This document shows positions 34,936 to 44,650 of a stretch of 64,000 bases of DNA, piece by piece. The position numbers and the translations under genes were made by a program. Origin of the DNA: DASZQY01 sp963843565 (GTDB taxonomy: Bacteria > Pseudomonadota > Alphaproteobacteria > Rhizobiales > Kaistiaceae); assembly GCA_963843565.1 (NCBI GenBank), contig CAWJKY010000003.1, forward strand, positions 930,001 to 994,000. The letters run 5' to 3'. The notes beneath the pieces were generated by a model. The model made no database searches. It was given only the letters and a program-made list of their open reading frames with translations, and was not told where the DNA came from. Position 1 is the first letter of the stretch; every line of letters begins with the position of its first letter.

Positions 34936-35108
34936 CTTGCGTAAATCGGGGCGGCTGCAGGCGCCCGCGCGCGGCGGGCCTGCCGGGCTGAAGGAAGGGC
35001 CAGGGAGCGCTTCCTTCCACTTATCATATGTGGCGCCCAAGGGACTTGCTTCAAGACGCCGGTCGTCCCGTAAAAGACCCCTCCCCTGACGCAAGGCGGA
35101 GGCAAGCG

Positions 35109-36605
35109 ATGATCGAGCATGACGTGGTGGTTGCCGGCGGCGGCCCGACCGGACTGATGCTGGCGGGCGAACTGAAGCTCGCCGGCGTGGACGTGGCGAT
35201 CGTGGAGCGGCGCCCGACCGCCGAGATCAAGGGCTCGCGGGCCGGCGGGCTGCATGCGCGCAGCATCGAGGTGCTCGACCAGCGCGGCATCGCCGACCGG
35301 TTTCTCGCCGAGGGCCAGAAGGCGCAAGTGGCGGCCTTCGGCGGGGTGCCGCTCGATATCAGCGACTTCCCCACCCGGCACCCCTACGGGCTGGGGCTGT
35401 GGCAGAACCACATCGAGCGCATTCTCGCCGGCTGGATCGACGAACTGGGCGTGCCCGTCCATCGCGGGCGCGTGGTGACCGGGCTCACGCAGGACGAGAC
35501 CGGGGTCGAGGTGGCGCTGGCGGAGGGCGACCCCCTGCGGGCGGGGTATCTGGTCGGCTGCGACGGCGGTCGCAGCGTGGTGCGCAAGGCAGCGGGAATC
35601 GCCTTTCCCGGATGGGAGCCGACGGTCAGCCACATGATCGCGGAAGTGGAGCTGGCGGAGGAACCGGCCGAATGGGGCACGCGCCACGACGCGCTCGGCA
35701 TGCACGGGCTGAGCCGGGTCGAGTACGAAATCCGCGACGGCAAGGTAGTCTACAAGGACACTGGGCCGGTGCGGGTGATGCTGACCGAGGCGGGGGTCGA
35801 TCACGACGGCGAGTTGACGCTCGACGACCTCAAGGCGGGGCTGATCAGGGTCTTCGGGACCGATTTCGGGGTGCACAGCCCCATCTGGATCTCGCGCTTC
35901 ACGGACGCGGCGCGGCAGGCGGAGACCTATCGCAAGGGCCGCGTGCTCCTGGCGGGCGATGCGGCCCACATCCACTACCCGGCGGGCGGACAGGGCCTCA
36001 ACATCGGGCTACAGGACGCGGTGAATCTGGGGTGGAAGCTGGCGGCGGTCGTCAAAGGAAGCGCGCCGGACCGCCTGCTCGACACCTACGAGGCCGAGCG
36101 GCACCCGATCGCGGCGCGGGTGCTGCGCAACACGCTGGCGCAGGTCGCGCTCCGTCGGACGGACGAGCGCACCAAGGCCTTGAACGAGACGATGGCGGAG
36201 CTGCTCGGCATGGAGGAGGCGCGCAAGCGCTTCGCGGGGATAATGTCGGGGCTCGGCATCCGCTACGACCTCGGCGAAGGGCACCCGCTTCTCGGGCGGC
36301 GCATGCCGGACCTCGACCTGGTCACGGCCGAGGGACTGGTGCGGACGTACGCGCTGCTCCATACGGCGCGGCCGCTGCTGATCGATTTCGGGGCGGCGAC
36401 CACCTTCGACACGGCGCCGTGGGCGGATCGCCTGCGGACGGTCGCGGCGCGGAACGACGGCGGCTGGGAGCTGCCGGTGATCGGCACGGTGCCGGCGCCG
36501 GGGGCGGTGCTCATCCGGCCGGACGGGTATGTCGCCTGGGTTGGGGAGAAGACGGCCGACGGGCTCGCCGCGGCGCTGACCAGGTGGTTCGGGCCGCCCG
36601 CCTGA
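35109..36605 (+). CDS. FAD-dependent monooxygenase (aromatic/polyketide hydroxylase type)
   Basis: 498 residues, class A flavoprotein hydroxylase of the PHBH fold. The N-terminal dinucleotide site is VAGGGPTGLMLAGELK, the second FAD/NADPH motif GCDGGRSVVRKAAG, and the ribityl-binding motif GDAAHIHYPAGGQGLN. A C-terminal thioredoxin-like extension (about 400-498) places it with rifampicin- and polyketide-type hydroxylases. The start at 35109 has a GGAGG site. Substrate unknown. It may detoxify an aromatic compound under control of the divergent AraC regulator. Confidence 0.88.
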   Translation: MIEHDVVVAGGGPTGLMLAGELKLAGVDVAIVERRPTAEIKGSRAGGLHARSIEVLDQRGIADRFLAEGQKAQVAAFGGVPLDISDFPTRHPYGLGLWQNHIERILAGWIDELGVPVHRGRVVTGLTQDETGVEVALAEGDPLRAGYLVGCDGGRSVVRKAAGIAFPGWEPTVSHMIAEVELAEEPAEWGTRHDALGMHGLSRVEYEIRDGKVVYKDTGPVRVMLTEAGVDHDGELTLDDLKAGLIRVFGTDFGVHSPIWISRFTDAARQAETYRKGRVLLAGDAAHIHYPAGGQGLNIGLQDAVNLGWKLAAVVKGSAPDRLLDTYEAERHPIAARVLRNTLAQVALRRTDERTKALNETMAELLGMEEARKRFAGIMSGLGIRYDLGEGHPLLGRRMPDLDLVTAEGLVRTYALLHTARPLLIDFGAATTFDTAPWADRLRTVAARNDGGWELPVIGTVPAPGAVLIRPDGYVAWVGEKTADGLAAALTRWFGPPA

Positions 36606-36637
36606 CGGGCGGCCACAGAACGATCTGAGGACCGGGC

Positions 36638-37036
36638 CTAGAATTCCTCGGTCTTGTCGGGCGGAACCATGCTTTCCAGCCCGCGGAGCAGCTCTTCCTC
36701 GGACATGCGGTCGAAGGCGATATCGCCATCCTCGGCCGGCTTGTCGGGGCTGGTGGTCGAGGCCGCGGCGGCGATCATGGGGACCACCTCGGGCTCCGGC
36801 TCGTCGACCTCGACGTACTTCTGGAGCGAGTGGATCAGGTCTTCCTTGAGGTCCTCGGGGGCGACCGTCTGATCGGCGATCTCGCGGAGCGCGATAACCG
36901 GGTTCTTGTCGTTGTCCTTGTCGACGGTGAGCGGCGCGCCGCTGGCAATCATGCGAGCCCGGTGGCTGGCAAGAAGGACCAGTTCGAAGCAATTCTCGAC
37001 CTTGTCGACGCAGTCTTCGACGGTGACGCGCGCCAT
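36638..37036 (-). CDS. rpoZ: RNA polymerase omega subunit
   Basis: Assists core polymerase assembly and forms a (p)ppGpp site. 132 residues, the usual length in Alphaproteobacteria. The conserved N-terminus reads MARVTVEDCVDKVENCFEL, with the LLASHRARMIASG and NPVIALREIAD motifs. An acidic tail follows. The start is the ATG at 37036; the open frame above it is shadow of the NYN gene. Normally next to rel. Confidence 0.96.
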   Translation of the reverse strand: MARVTVEDCVDKVENCFELVLLASHRARMIASGAPLTVDKDNDKNPVIALREIADQTVAPEDLKEDLIHSLQKYVEVDEPEPEVVPMIAAAASTTSPDKPAEDGDIAFDRMSEEELLRGLESMVPPDKTEEF

Positions 37037-37318
37037 GAGCAAATCTCCGGATGAGCTGGATTTGCCGGCGATATAGGCCGCCGGGGCGCGAGAAGCAAGC
37101 GCTTCGGCCGGGGACAGGCCGGCGAAACGCGTGGAAATCCGGCGCTTCGCCCGCCGGCCGGCCTGCGACGTGTGGTACTTTGCAGGGGCCGGGAGGCTGA
37201 TATTTCCGGCCCGAGTGACATTTTGAGCTTGCCTTCCTGCCGTCTTGGCAGGCGCCCGCACCCCCGATTTCACGGTGTTGCGGCCTGTCAGGCACCCGAT
37301 TTCGAGGAACAAAGGCCC

Positions 37319-37924
37319 ATGTTCAACCCCAACGAAAAGATCGCGCTCTTCATTGACGGCGCCAACCTCTACGCGACCTCCAAGTCGCTCGGCTTCGACA
37401 TCGACTACAAGCGCCTGCTGCAGGAATTTCAGGGCAAGGGCTACATGCTGCGCGCCTACTACTACACAGCGCTGGCCGAGGATCAGGAGTACTCCTCGAT
37501 CCGCCCGCTGATCGACTGGCTCGACTACAACGGCTACACGGTCGTCACCAAGCCGACCAAGGAGTTCGTCGATGCCACCGGGCGGCGCAAGATCAAGGGC
37601 AACATGGACATCGAGCTGGCGGTCGACGTCATGGAGATGACGGCAAGCGTCGACCATTTCGTGCTGTTCTCCGGCGACGGCGATTTCCGCTCGCTGGTCG
37701 AGGCGGTGCAGAGGAAGGGGCGCAAGGTCAGCGTCGTCTCGACGCTCGCTACCCAGCCGCCGATGATCGCCGACGAACTGCGCCGCCAAGCCGACCACTT
37801 CATCGACCTCGTCACCCTGCAACAGAAGATCGGCCGCGACCCGACGGAGCGCCAGGCGCGCGCCGCCGAACGGGCGCAGGCGAGCGTCTTCGAGGACGAG
37901 TTCGAGGAGGAAGAGACGGTCTGA
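37319..37924 (+). CDS. NYN-domain (LabA/DUF88-like) putative RNase
   Basis: 201 residues with a PIN-like nuclease fold. The acidic residues are in ALFIDGANLY, GNMDIELAVDVM and LFSGDGDFRSLVEAVQ. The C-terminal tail is charged and acidic. LabA-type proteins are predicted metal-dependent RNases. The start follows a GAGGAACAAAGG site. Divergent from rpoZ and followed 20 bases later by the glycosylase gene, with which it is probably co-transcribed; this NYN gene is a common rpoZ neighbour in the order. Confidence 0.9.
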   Translation: MFNPNEKIALFIDGANLYATSKSLGFDIDYKRLLQEFQGKGYMLRAYYYTALAEDQEYSSIRPLIDWLDYNGYTVVTKPTKEFVDATGRRKIKGNMDIELAVDVMEMTASVDHFVLFSGDGDFRSLVEAVQRKGRKVSVVSTLATQPPMIADELRRQADHFIDLVTLQQKIGRDPTERQARAAERAQASVFEDEFEEEETV

Positions 37925-37944
37925 GCCGACCGGCGGCAGCGGCG

Positions 37945-38577
37945 ATGTCGGTCGAGCCGGGACGCGACTGTCCGCTCTGTCCGCGACTGGTTTCTTTCCG
38001 CGACGAATGGCGGGCGAAGGAACCCGGCTGGCACAACGCGCCTGTGCCTTCGTTTGGAACGTGGGACGCGCGGCTGCTGATCGTCGGGCTGGCGCCGGGC
38101 CTGCACGGCGCCAATCGGACCGGGCGCCCGTTCACCGGCGACTATGCCGGCGACCTTCTCTACCGAACGCTGATCGACTTCGGCTTTGCGTCGGGAACCT
38201 ACGAAGCGCGACCCGACGACGGCCTGCAGCTCACCGACACGCTGATCGCCAACGGCGTGCGCTGCGTGCCGCCGCAGAACAAGCCGCTGCCCATCGAAAT
38301 CAACACCTGCCGGCCGTTCCTGGCGGCGACCATCGCCGCCCTCCCCCGGCTGACGGCGATCGTCGTGCTCGGCCGCGTCGCCCACGACACGACCGTCACC
38401 GCGCTCGGCCTGAAACGCCGCGAGGCGCCGTTTGCGCACGGCGCGGTGCACCCGGCCAGACCGGGCCTCACCCTCCACGACAGCTACCACTGCTCGCGCT
38501 ACAACACGAACACGGGCGTGCTGACGGAAGCAATGTTCCGCGACGTTTTCGCGGCGGTCCGCGCCCGGCTGAGCTAA
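37945..38577 (+). CDS. Uracil-DNA glycosylase, family 5-like (UdgB)
   Basis: 210 residues. An N-terminal iron-sulfur cysteine pair (CPLCPRL) and GLAPGLHGANRTGRPFTGD motif, with Ala in place of the Asp/Asn catalytic residue of families 1 and 4, identify the UDGb group, which removes uracil, hypoxanthine and other deaminated bases. The C-terminal motif HDSYHCSRYNTNTG, containing His-x-x-Tyr and the last Cys, and the interior Cys in NGVRCVPPQNKP complete the cluster set. It lies downstream of the NYN gene. Confidence 0.9.
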   Translation: MSVEPGRDCPLCPRLVSFRDEWRAKEPGWHNAPVPSFGTWDARLLIVGLAPGLHGANRTGRPFTGDYAGDLLYRTLIDFGFASGTYEARPDDGLQLTDTLIANGVRCVPPQNKPLPIEINTCRPFLAATIAALPRLTAIVVLGRVAHDTTVTALGLKRREAPFAHGAVHPARPGLTLHDSYHCSRYNTNTGVLTEAMFRDVFAAVRARLS

Positions 38578-38656
38578 GGCCGCGGGCATCCGAAACATAC
38601 GCCTTTGCGGGGCGCGGACGGCTGCCGTATGTTCGGCGCGCAAGAAGGAATCCGCG

Positions 38657-39076
38657 ATGCCTGAACTTGAAATCGCCGCCGAACGTGTCGCCTGGATCAT
38701 CCAGAAACTGCGCTCCGTGGAGGGCAAGGTGGCGCCCGCCGAATTCGAGCGGGACGCGGACGGCGAAGGCGACGACCCGACCGCCGACGCACTGGAGACG
38801 CGCGTCGACGACCCCGAGGTGCGCGAGATCGCGTCGTTTATCCGCTCGCTGGACGTCGACGAACAGGTCGACCTGGTGGCGCTGATGTGGGTGGGGCGCG
38901 GCACCTACGACGTGGAGGAATGGGACGCCGCGCGGGAAGCGGCGCTCGACGGGCGCACCACCTCGACGGCCCGCTACATCCTGGGCACGCCGATGGCCTC
39001 CGACTATCTCGCCGACGGGCTGTCATCGTTCGGCATCGACCCCTCCGACGTGGACGCGGACAACTCGGAAGGCTAG
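38657..39076 (+). CDS. DUF3775 family protein
   Basis: 139 residues, acidic and helical. Visible core features are ERVAWIIQKLRSVEGKV at the start, the loop GEGDDPTADALE, and the C-terminal helix-rich ARYILGTPMASDYLADGLSSFG, whose LGTPMASDYLADGL is typical of DUF3775. Function unknown; widespread in Hyphomicrobiales. Convergent with the GNAT gene, overlapping its stop by four bases. Confidence 0.85.
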   Translation: MPELEIAAERVAWIIQKLRSVEGKVAPAEFERDADGEGDDPTADALETRVDDPEVREIASFIRSLDVDEQVDLVALMWVGRGTYDVEEWDAAREAALDGRTTSTARYILGTPMASDYLADGLSSFGIDPSDVDADNSEG

Positions 39077-39813
39077 CCGCGGGTCAAGGCGCGGTAGTGA
39101 TAGGCGGAGAGCGGTGCGTAGCCGAGCGCCGTGAACAGGCCGACGGCGGCTTCGTTGTCGTCATCGAGCGCCACCAGCAGACGATTGGCACCCTGCCCGC
39201 TCGCCCACGCCTCGGCGGCCGTCGCGACGATCCGCGCGCGGCCCGAGCGGCGGCGGTCGTGGCGGGTCAGGATGCCCTCGACCGCGACGTCGGAGCCGCG
39301 CCGCACCGCCAGCGCCAGCGAGACCGGCTGGCCCTCTTCACGCAGCAGCAGGAAAGCGCGCGATGCAGGAACCCGCACGATGATGTAGCGGCACTCGGCG
39401 GCCTTCGCCGGCGTCTGGTGGGCGATGTACATGTCGAACCAGCCCGGCGTCGGGAACGTCGAGAAGAGCATCTCGGGCGGCATGGGGACGTTGACGACGG
39501 GCTTGGCCAGCACGGTGCACGGCGTCTGGCGGGCATAACCGCGGGCGGCGAGGACGGCATCGAGGCCGTCGGGCGCGGCGTCTTCGATCATCTGGAAACG
39601 CGGCGTCAGGTTGTGGCGGTGGTAGAACGCCTCGGCCTGGGCGATCGCATCGTCGAGCGACCCGTCGGGGAGGAAGGCGCCGGGCCAGACCGAATTCGTG
39701 CGGTTGTCGCCGCCGCCGGTGGCCCTCAACAGCCAGCCACGGTGCTCCTCGCTTTCGCTCGCCGGCCAGGCATCGCGAAGGCAGAGTTCCGCGGCACGGC
39801 GGCCGGCGTCCAT
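39073..39813 (-). CDS. GNAT family N-acetyltransferase
   Basis: 246 residues. The C-terminal acetyl-CoA-binding GNAT domain shows VAVEGILTRHDRRRSGRARIVATAAEAWA (partial citation: TRHDRRRSGRARIVATAAEA) and DNEAAVGLFTALGYAPLSAYHYR. The N-terminal half is a degenerate GNAT-like repeat. The start at 39813 shares a base with the smpB stop (TAATG), so it is coupled to smpB. Substrate not predictable. Confidence 0.85.
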   Translation of the reverse strand: MDAGRRAAELCLRDAWPASESEEHRGWLLRATGGGDNRTNSVWPGAFLPDGSLDDAIAQAEAFYHRHNLTPRFQMIEDAAPDGLDAVLAARGYARQTPCTVLAKPVVNVPMPPEMLFSTFPTPGWFDMYIAHQTPAKAAECRYIIVRVPASRAFLLLREEGQPVSLALAVRRGSDVAVEGILTRHDRRRSGRARIVATAAEAWASGQGANRLLVALDDDNEAAVGLFTALGYAPLSAYHYRALTRG

Positions 39814-40289
39814 TACCCCTTGTCGCGCATCAGCCTGGCCTTCTCGCGGCCCCAGTCGCGCTTCCTCTCGGTCTCGCGCTTGTCGTGGAGCTTCTTGCCG
39901 CGAGCCACGGCAAGCTCCACCTTGGCGCGACCGCGATCGTTGAAATACACCTTGAGCGGGACAATTGTCATGCCCTCGCGATCGACGGCGCCGATCAGGC
40001 GGCTGATCTCGCGGCGGTGCAGGAGAAGCTTCCGGGGCCTGCGAGTCTCGTGATTGAAGCGGTTGGCCTGCAGGTATTCGGGGATGTAGGCGTTGTAGAG
40101 CCACAGCTCGCCGCCGCGCTCGCCGGCGTAGCTGTCGCCGATGTTGGAGCGGCCCTCGCGCAGCGACTTCACCTCGGTTCCGGTGAGCGCGATGCCCGCC
40201 TCGAAGACCTGCCCGATCTCATAGTTGAAGCGCGCCCGCCGATTGACGGCGGCGGCGCGGCCTGCCGGCTTGTCGTGCTTGGCGGCCAC
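39813..40289 (-). CDS. smpB: SsrA-binding protein SmpB
   Basis: Partner of tmRNA in ribosome rescue. 158 residues. The core reads RRARFNYEIGQVFEAGIALTGTEVKSLREG; its EIGQVFEAGIALTGTEVKSL part is the SmpB signature. The C-terminal tail is basic and helical (KLHDKRETERKRDWGREKA) as needed for mRNA-channel binding. It lies 10 bases after the dapA stop, with GNAT following by overlap. Confidence 0.97.
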   Translation of the reverse strand: MAAKHDKPAGRAAAVNRRARFNYEIGQVFEAGIALTGTEVKSLREGRSNIGDSYAGERGGELWLYNAYIPEYLQANRFNHETRRPRKLLLHRREISRLIGAVDREGMTIVPLKVYFNDRGRAKVELAVARGKKLHDKRETERKRDWGREKARLMRDKG

Positions 40290-40299
40290 GATCGTCGGT

Positions 40300-41175
40300 C
40301 TAGTTGATCAGCCCGGCGTGAACCATCGCCGAGCGGATTTCCGCGCGCGTGGCTTCCGAGACCCTGACCATGGGCAGGCGCACGTCGTCGCGCATCTTGC
40401 CGAGCAGCGAACAGGCGTACTTCACGCCGGCCGGGTTGGGCTCGAGGAACAGGGCCTTGTGGAGCGGCATCAGCCGGTCTTGATAGATGAGCGCCTTGGC
40501 ATAGTCGCCCGACAGGCAGGCGGTCTGAAACTCCGAGAGGAGCTTCGGCGCGACGTTGGAGGTGACCGAGATACAGCCGTGGCCGCCGTGGGCCATGACC
40601 GCGAGCGCGGTCGAATCTTCGCCCGACAACTGGATGAAGTCGGCGCCCATGGCGGCGCGCTGCATGCTGATGCGGTCGATCTTGGCGGTGGCGTCCTTGA
40701 CGCCGGCGATGTTCTTCAGCTCGAACAGGCGCGCCATGGTCTCCACCGACATGTCGATGACCGAGCGCGGCGGGATGTTGTAGATGAAGATCGGGATGCC
40801 GACGGCGTCGTTGACCGCCTTGAAGTGCTGGTAGAGCCCTTCCTGGCTGGGCTTGTTGTAGTAGGGCGTGACGACCAGCAGGCCATCGGCGCCGGCCTTT
40901 TCGGCGAACTTGGCGAGTTCGATTGCCTCGCGGGTGCTGTTGGAACCGGCCCCGGCGATCACCGGCACCCGGCCCGCCGACACCTCGATGCAAATCTCGA
41001 CGACGCGGCGGTGCTCGTCGTGGCTGAGGGTCGGGCTCTCGCCGGTGGTGCCGACCGGCACCAGTCCGTGGGTGCCCTCCTCGATCTGCCACTCGACAAA
41101 CGCGCGGAAGGCATCCTCATCGAGGCTGCCGTTCTGCATCGGCGTGACCAGCGCGGTTATTGAGCCCTTGAACAT
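40300..41175 (-). CDS. dapA: 4-hydroxy-tetrahydrodipicolinate synthase
   Basis: Condenses pyruvate with aspartate semialdehyde in lysine/diaminopimelate synthesis. 291 residues in a TIM barrel. The Schiff-base lysine is in NIAGVKDAT, the catalytic Tyr in FIYNIPPRS, and the GTTGESPTLS phosphate-like loop is intact. First gene of the dapA-smpB-GNAT run; a 232-base gap separates it from the divergent lytic transglycosylase gene and must hold both promoters. Confidence 0.97.
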   Translation of the reverse strand: MFKGSITALVTPMQNGSLDEDAFRAFVEWQIEEGTHGLVPVGTTGESPTLSHDEHRRVVEICIEVSAGRVPVIAGAGSNSTREAIELAKFAEKAGADGLLVVTPYYNKPSQEGLYQHFKAVNDAVGIPIFIYNIPPRSVIDMSVETMARLFELKNIAGVKDATAKIDRISMQRAAMGADFIQLSGEDSTALAVMAHGGHGCISVTSNVAPKLLSEFQTACLSGDYAKALIYQDRLMPLHKALFLEPNPAGVKYACSLLGKMRDDVRLPMVRVSEATRAEIRSAMVHAGLIN

Positions 41176-41407
41176 GGTCCCCAGGCGCCCTGGCGCCGAA
41201 ATGTCGTCGAAATCCGCTGTTTGGTTGGCGCGGCGACCATAGTGCGTGCCTTACAAACGGGCAAGAATGACGGATCGTCAAGCAATCATTCATTATGCAA
41301 CACTAGCCTCGGTCGGTCATCTCCGCGGTCTGGCGTGAGCGGGTGCCCAAGCGCAAATCGGCCGACCGGGCTTTTTGCGAGCATTGCGGAAGGACCAGCG
41401 CATTCCA

Positions 41408-43648
41408 ATGACGGCTGACGTATCGAGCGGACTGCGCCTCTGGCGCCCTGCGCTGGGACGGCTGCCATTGCTGGCGGTGACGCTGCTTGCCCTGACGTGG
41501 GCGGCGAACGCGCCGGCTGCTGCCGCCGGTGGCGCCGCCTTCGCGGCCGCCGACGTGCCGCTGCCCAACCTCAGCCCGCGCACCGGCGCGGCGCCCGGCG
41601 CGGCCGGCAGCGCGCCCGACGCAATCGGCGACATCATCAACGGGGACGATACGAACGAAGCCACCTCGAGCGAGGACAGCGACACCGCGGTGGTCGGCGA
41701 GCCCGACCCGGCGCCGCCGCCACCACCGGCGAATCGCCAGGCGCGGCCGGTCGATGCGGTCGGGCTCAAGCTGGCGCTGGCGCTGCTCGCCGACAACGAC
41801 CCGGCCGGCGCCGAACTCGCCATCTACGCGCTACCCGACAAGATCGACATCCAGATCGTCGAATGGCTGATCGCCACGGGCAGCTATTCGACGGTTCCCT
41901 CGCAAAGCCTGGCGGACCTTCGCAAGAAGCTCCCCGACTGGCCGGCGCAGGGGCTGATGCGGCTGCGCTACGAACAGGCGATCGCGCGCGAGAAACCGCC
42001 AGCCGCCGACGTCATCAAGGCACTGGGCGGCTCCGAGCCGTCGTCGGACTCGGCGGTGCTGCTGCTCGCCGCGGCCTACCGCGACACCGGCCGCACCAAG
42101 GACGCCGCCGCACTGGTGCGCAAGTTCTGGCGGGAGGAAGACCTTTCCACCTCGACCGAGACATCGCTGATCGCGAACTTCGGCAACCTGCTGACCGCCG
42201 CCGACCACAAGGCGCGCCTCGACCGCCTTCTCTACGACGAGAAGAACGACGCGGCGTTGCGCACGGCAAGCCACCTCGACAAGACCACGCAGGCGCTCGC
42301 TCAGGCGGTGACGCTGGTCAACCGGCGCTCGTCAAAGGCCGCCAAGGCGCTCGCCGCGCTGCCGGCCTCGGCGAGGCGCGATCCGCTCTACCTCTATTCG
42401 CATATCCGCCTTCTGCGCCGGGCCGGCAAGATCACCGAAGCCGGCAACGAGCTCGCCGCGGCGCCGACCGACCCCAAGGTGATCGTCGATCCAAACGCCT
42501 GGTGGATCGAGCGGCGGCTGATCTCGCGCGCGCTGGCGGCGGCGGGCAATGCCAAACTCGCCTACCGGATCGCCGCCAACCACTCGACCGAATCGCGCAC
42601 GCTTCAGGCGGAGGCGGAGTTCCACGCCGGCTGGTACGCCCTCGAATTCCTGCACGATCCGGCGACCGCGGCGAAGCACTTCGCCAGAATCGCGGAGATC
42701 TCGTCCCTGCCCCTCAGCGCGTCGCGGGCCGAATACTGGCTTGGCCGAGCCTACGAGGCGGCCGGCCAGCGCGACACCGCCATCGCCCACTACCGCAACG
42801 CCGCCGCCTATCCGACCGCCTTCTACGGACAACTGGCGCTCGCCAAGCTCGGCGCCAAGACGCTTGGCATTTCGCAGCCGCCGGCACCCACGGCCGACAC
42901 GATCGCGCGGTTCAACGGCCGCACGTTCGTGCAGGTGATTCGCCATCTGGAGGCAGCCGGCGCGGGAGACCGCGCGGGGACCTTCTACCGGATGCTGGCG
43001 CAGACACTGGACGACCCGGCCGAGGTCGCGCTGCTCGCCCAGATGGCCGAACAGACCGGCCAATATCAGGTCGCCTTGCAGATCGGGAAGTTCGCGGCGG
43101 TGCGCGGGCTGCCGGTCGACACGCTGGCGTTCCCGATGAGCGCGATCCCCGCCTCGGCGCCGACGCCGACCATCGAGCGGCCGCTGGTCTTCGCCATCGC
43201 GCGGCAGGAAAGCGCCTTCAACGTCGCCGCAATCAGCGGCGCCGGGGCCCGCGGCCTGCTCCAGCTCATGCCGGCCACCGCCAAGTCGGTCGCCAACAGT
43301 CTCGGCCTCTCCTACTCGAAGGCGAAGCTGACCACCGACCCTGGCTACAACGCGACGCTCGGCGCCGCCCACCTCGGCAGCCTCGTCGACGACTTCGGCG
43401 GTTCGTACGTGATGACGTTTGCCGCCTACAACGCCGGCTCGACCAGGGTCGCCCAATGGGTCAAGCAGTTCGGGGACCCCCGCGACCCCAAGGTCGACGT
43501 GGTCGACTGGATCGAGCAGATCCCGTTCACCGAGACGCGGAACTACGTGCAGCGCATCCTGGAGAACCTTCAGGTCTATCGCGCCCGGCTCGGGCAACCG
43601 ACACTCGCCATCCAGGCCGATCTGACGCGCGGCGCGGCGCAGCGTTGA
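41408..43648 (+). CDS. slt: Soluble lytic murein transglycosylase (Slt70-like)
   Basis: Cleaves glycan strands of peptidoglycan with 1,6-anhydro product. 746 residues. An N-terminal signal (about 20-48) and Pro/Asp-rich linker precede a long alpha-helical superhelix (U-domain, about 110-560). The C-terminal SLT domain carries the catalytic Glu601 in ARQESAF, plus GARGLLQLMPATA and TFAAYNAGSTRV. The start at 41408 (MTADVSSG) is the nearest ATG before the signal. Divergent from dapA. Confidence 0.93.
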   Translation: MTADVSSGLRLWRPALGRLPLLAVTLLALTWAANAPAAAAGGAAFAAADVPLPNLSPRTGAAPGAAGSAPDAIGDIINGDDTNEATSSEDSDTAVVGEPDPAPPPPPANRQARPVDAVGLKLALALLADNDPAGAELAIYALPDKIDIQIVEWLIATGSYSTVPSQSLADLRKKLPDWPAQGLMRLRYEQAIAREKPPAADVIKALGGSEPSSDSAVLLLAAAYRDTGRTKDAAALVRKFWREEDLSTSTETSLIANFGNLLTAADHKARLDRLLYDEKNDAALRTASHLDKTTQALAQAVTLVNRRSSKAAKALAALPASARRDPLYLYSHIRLLRRAGKITEAGNELAAAPTDPKVIVDPNAWWIERRLISRALAAAGNAKLAYRIAANHSTESRTLQAEAEFHAGWYALEFLHDPATAAKHFARIAEISSLPLSASRAEYWLGRAYEAAGQRDTAIAHYRNAAAYPTAFYGQLALAKLGAKTLGISQPPAPTADTIARFNGRTFVQVIRHLEAAGAGDRAGTFYRMLAQTLDDPAEVALLAQMAEQTGQYQVALQIGKFAAVRGLPVDTLAFPMSAIPASAPTPTIERPLVFAIARQESAFNVAAISGAGARGLLQLMPATAKSVANSLGLSYSKAKLTTDPGYNATLGAAHLGSLVDDFGGSYVMTFAAYNAGSTRVAQWVKQFGDPRDPKVDVVDWIEQIPFTETRNYVQRILENLQVYRARLGQPTLAIQADLTRGAAQR

Positions 43649-43681
43649 CGATCAGCCGGGGGGCGGCCGATAACCGACGCC

Positions 43682-44617
43682 ATGAACGATGAACCAACCG
43701 CGCGCCCGTCCGATGGCGAACGGCCGGCTGTCGGCGGAGACGGACCGGAGCGGCGCGACTTCACCTACACCTCGCGCGACGGGCTGAAGCTGTTCGCCCG
43801 CGACATCGGCCCGCGCGGATCGACGAACCTGCCGGTGGTGTGCCTCGCCGGCCTGACCCGCACGAGCCGCGACTTCGAAGCGCTGGCGGCGCGACTTGCC
43901 ACCGACCCGGACAACCCGCGCCGGGTGGTCTCCTTCGACTATCGCGGGCGCGGGCTGAGCGACCGGGACAAGGACCCCGCCAACTACAATCCGGTCACCG
44001 AGATGAACGACGTGGTCGACGGGATGACGGCGCTCGGAATCCCACGCGCTATCGTTGTCGGCACCTCGCGCGGCGGCATCATCGCGATGCTGATGGGGGT
44101 GGCACGGCCGGCGAGCGTGGCGGCACTGGTGCTCAACGACATCGGGCCGGCGATCGAGCCGCTGGGGCTGGCGCGGATCAAGGCTTACGTCGGGCGTACG
44201 CCGCTGCCGGACGACTGGGCCGACGCGGCGCGCATCCAGCAGCGGCTGCACGGCGCCCAATTCACCGCGCTGGACGAGGCCGACTGGGCGGCGTTCGCCC
44301 GCCTCACCTATCGCGACACCGACGGCGGCCCGTCCAGCGACTACGACCCGGCGCTCGGCGGAACCTTCGAAGGCGTCGAATTCGACCGGCCGGTGCCGAC
44401 CATGTGGGACGAGTTTGCCGCGCTGAAGACCCAGCCGCTGCTGGTCATCCGCGGCGAGAACTCCGACCTGTTGAGCGCGGAAACCGTGGCGCAGATGAAG
44501 GCAGCACACCCCGACCTGCAGGCGTTCACCGCGGCCGGCGAAGGCCACCCGCCGCAGCTCGATCGCGGCCCGACGGTCGAGGCGATCGCGGCGTTCGTGA
44601 ACGGCGTCGATGGCTGA
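43682..44617 (+). CDS. Alpha/beta hydrolase
   Basis: 311 residues. The nucleophile elbow is GTSRGG, the oxyanion-hole strand VVCLAGLTRTSRDF, and the C-terminal His lies in AGEGHPPQL. A conserved GRGLSDRDKDPANY segment follows the second strand. This group (often annotated as alpha/beta fold hydrolase near slt) has no assigned substrate. It begins 33 bases after slt and is probably co-transcribed. Confidence 0.85.
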   Translation: MNDEPTARPSDGERPAVGGDGPERRDFTYTSRDGLKLFARDIGPRGSTNLPVVCLAGLTRTSRDFEALAARLATDPDNPRRVVSFDYRGRGLSDRDKDPANYNPVTEMNDVVDGMTALGIPRAIVVGTSRGGIIAMLMGVARPASVAALVLNDIGPAIEPLGLARIKAYVGRTPLPDDWADAARIQQRLHGAQFTALDEADWAAFARLTYRDTDGGPSSDYDPALGGTFEGVEFDRPVPTMWDEFAALKTQPLLVIRGENSDLLSAETVAQMKAAHPDLQAFTAAGEGHPPQLDRGPTVEAIAAFVNGVDG

Positions 44618-44650
44618 CCGCCATCGTTTCGCGCGCGGGCGGGCGCGCGC

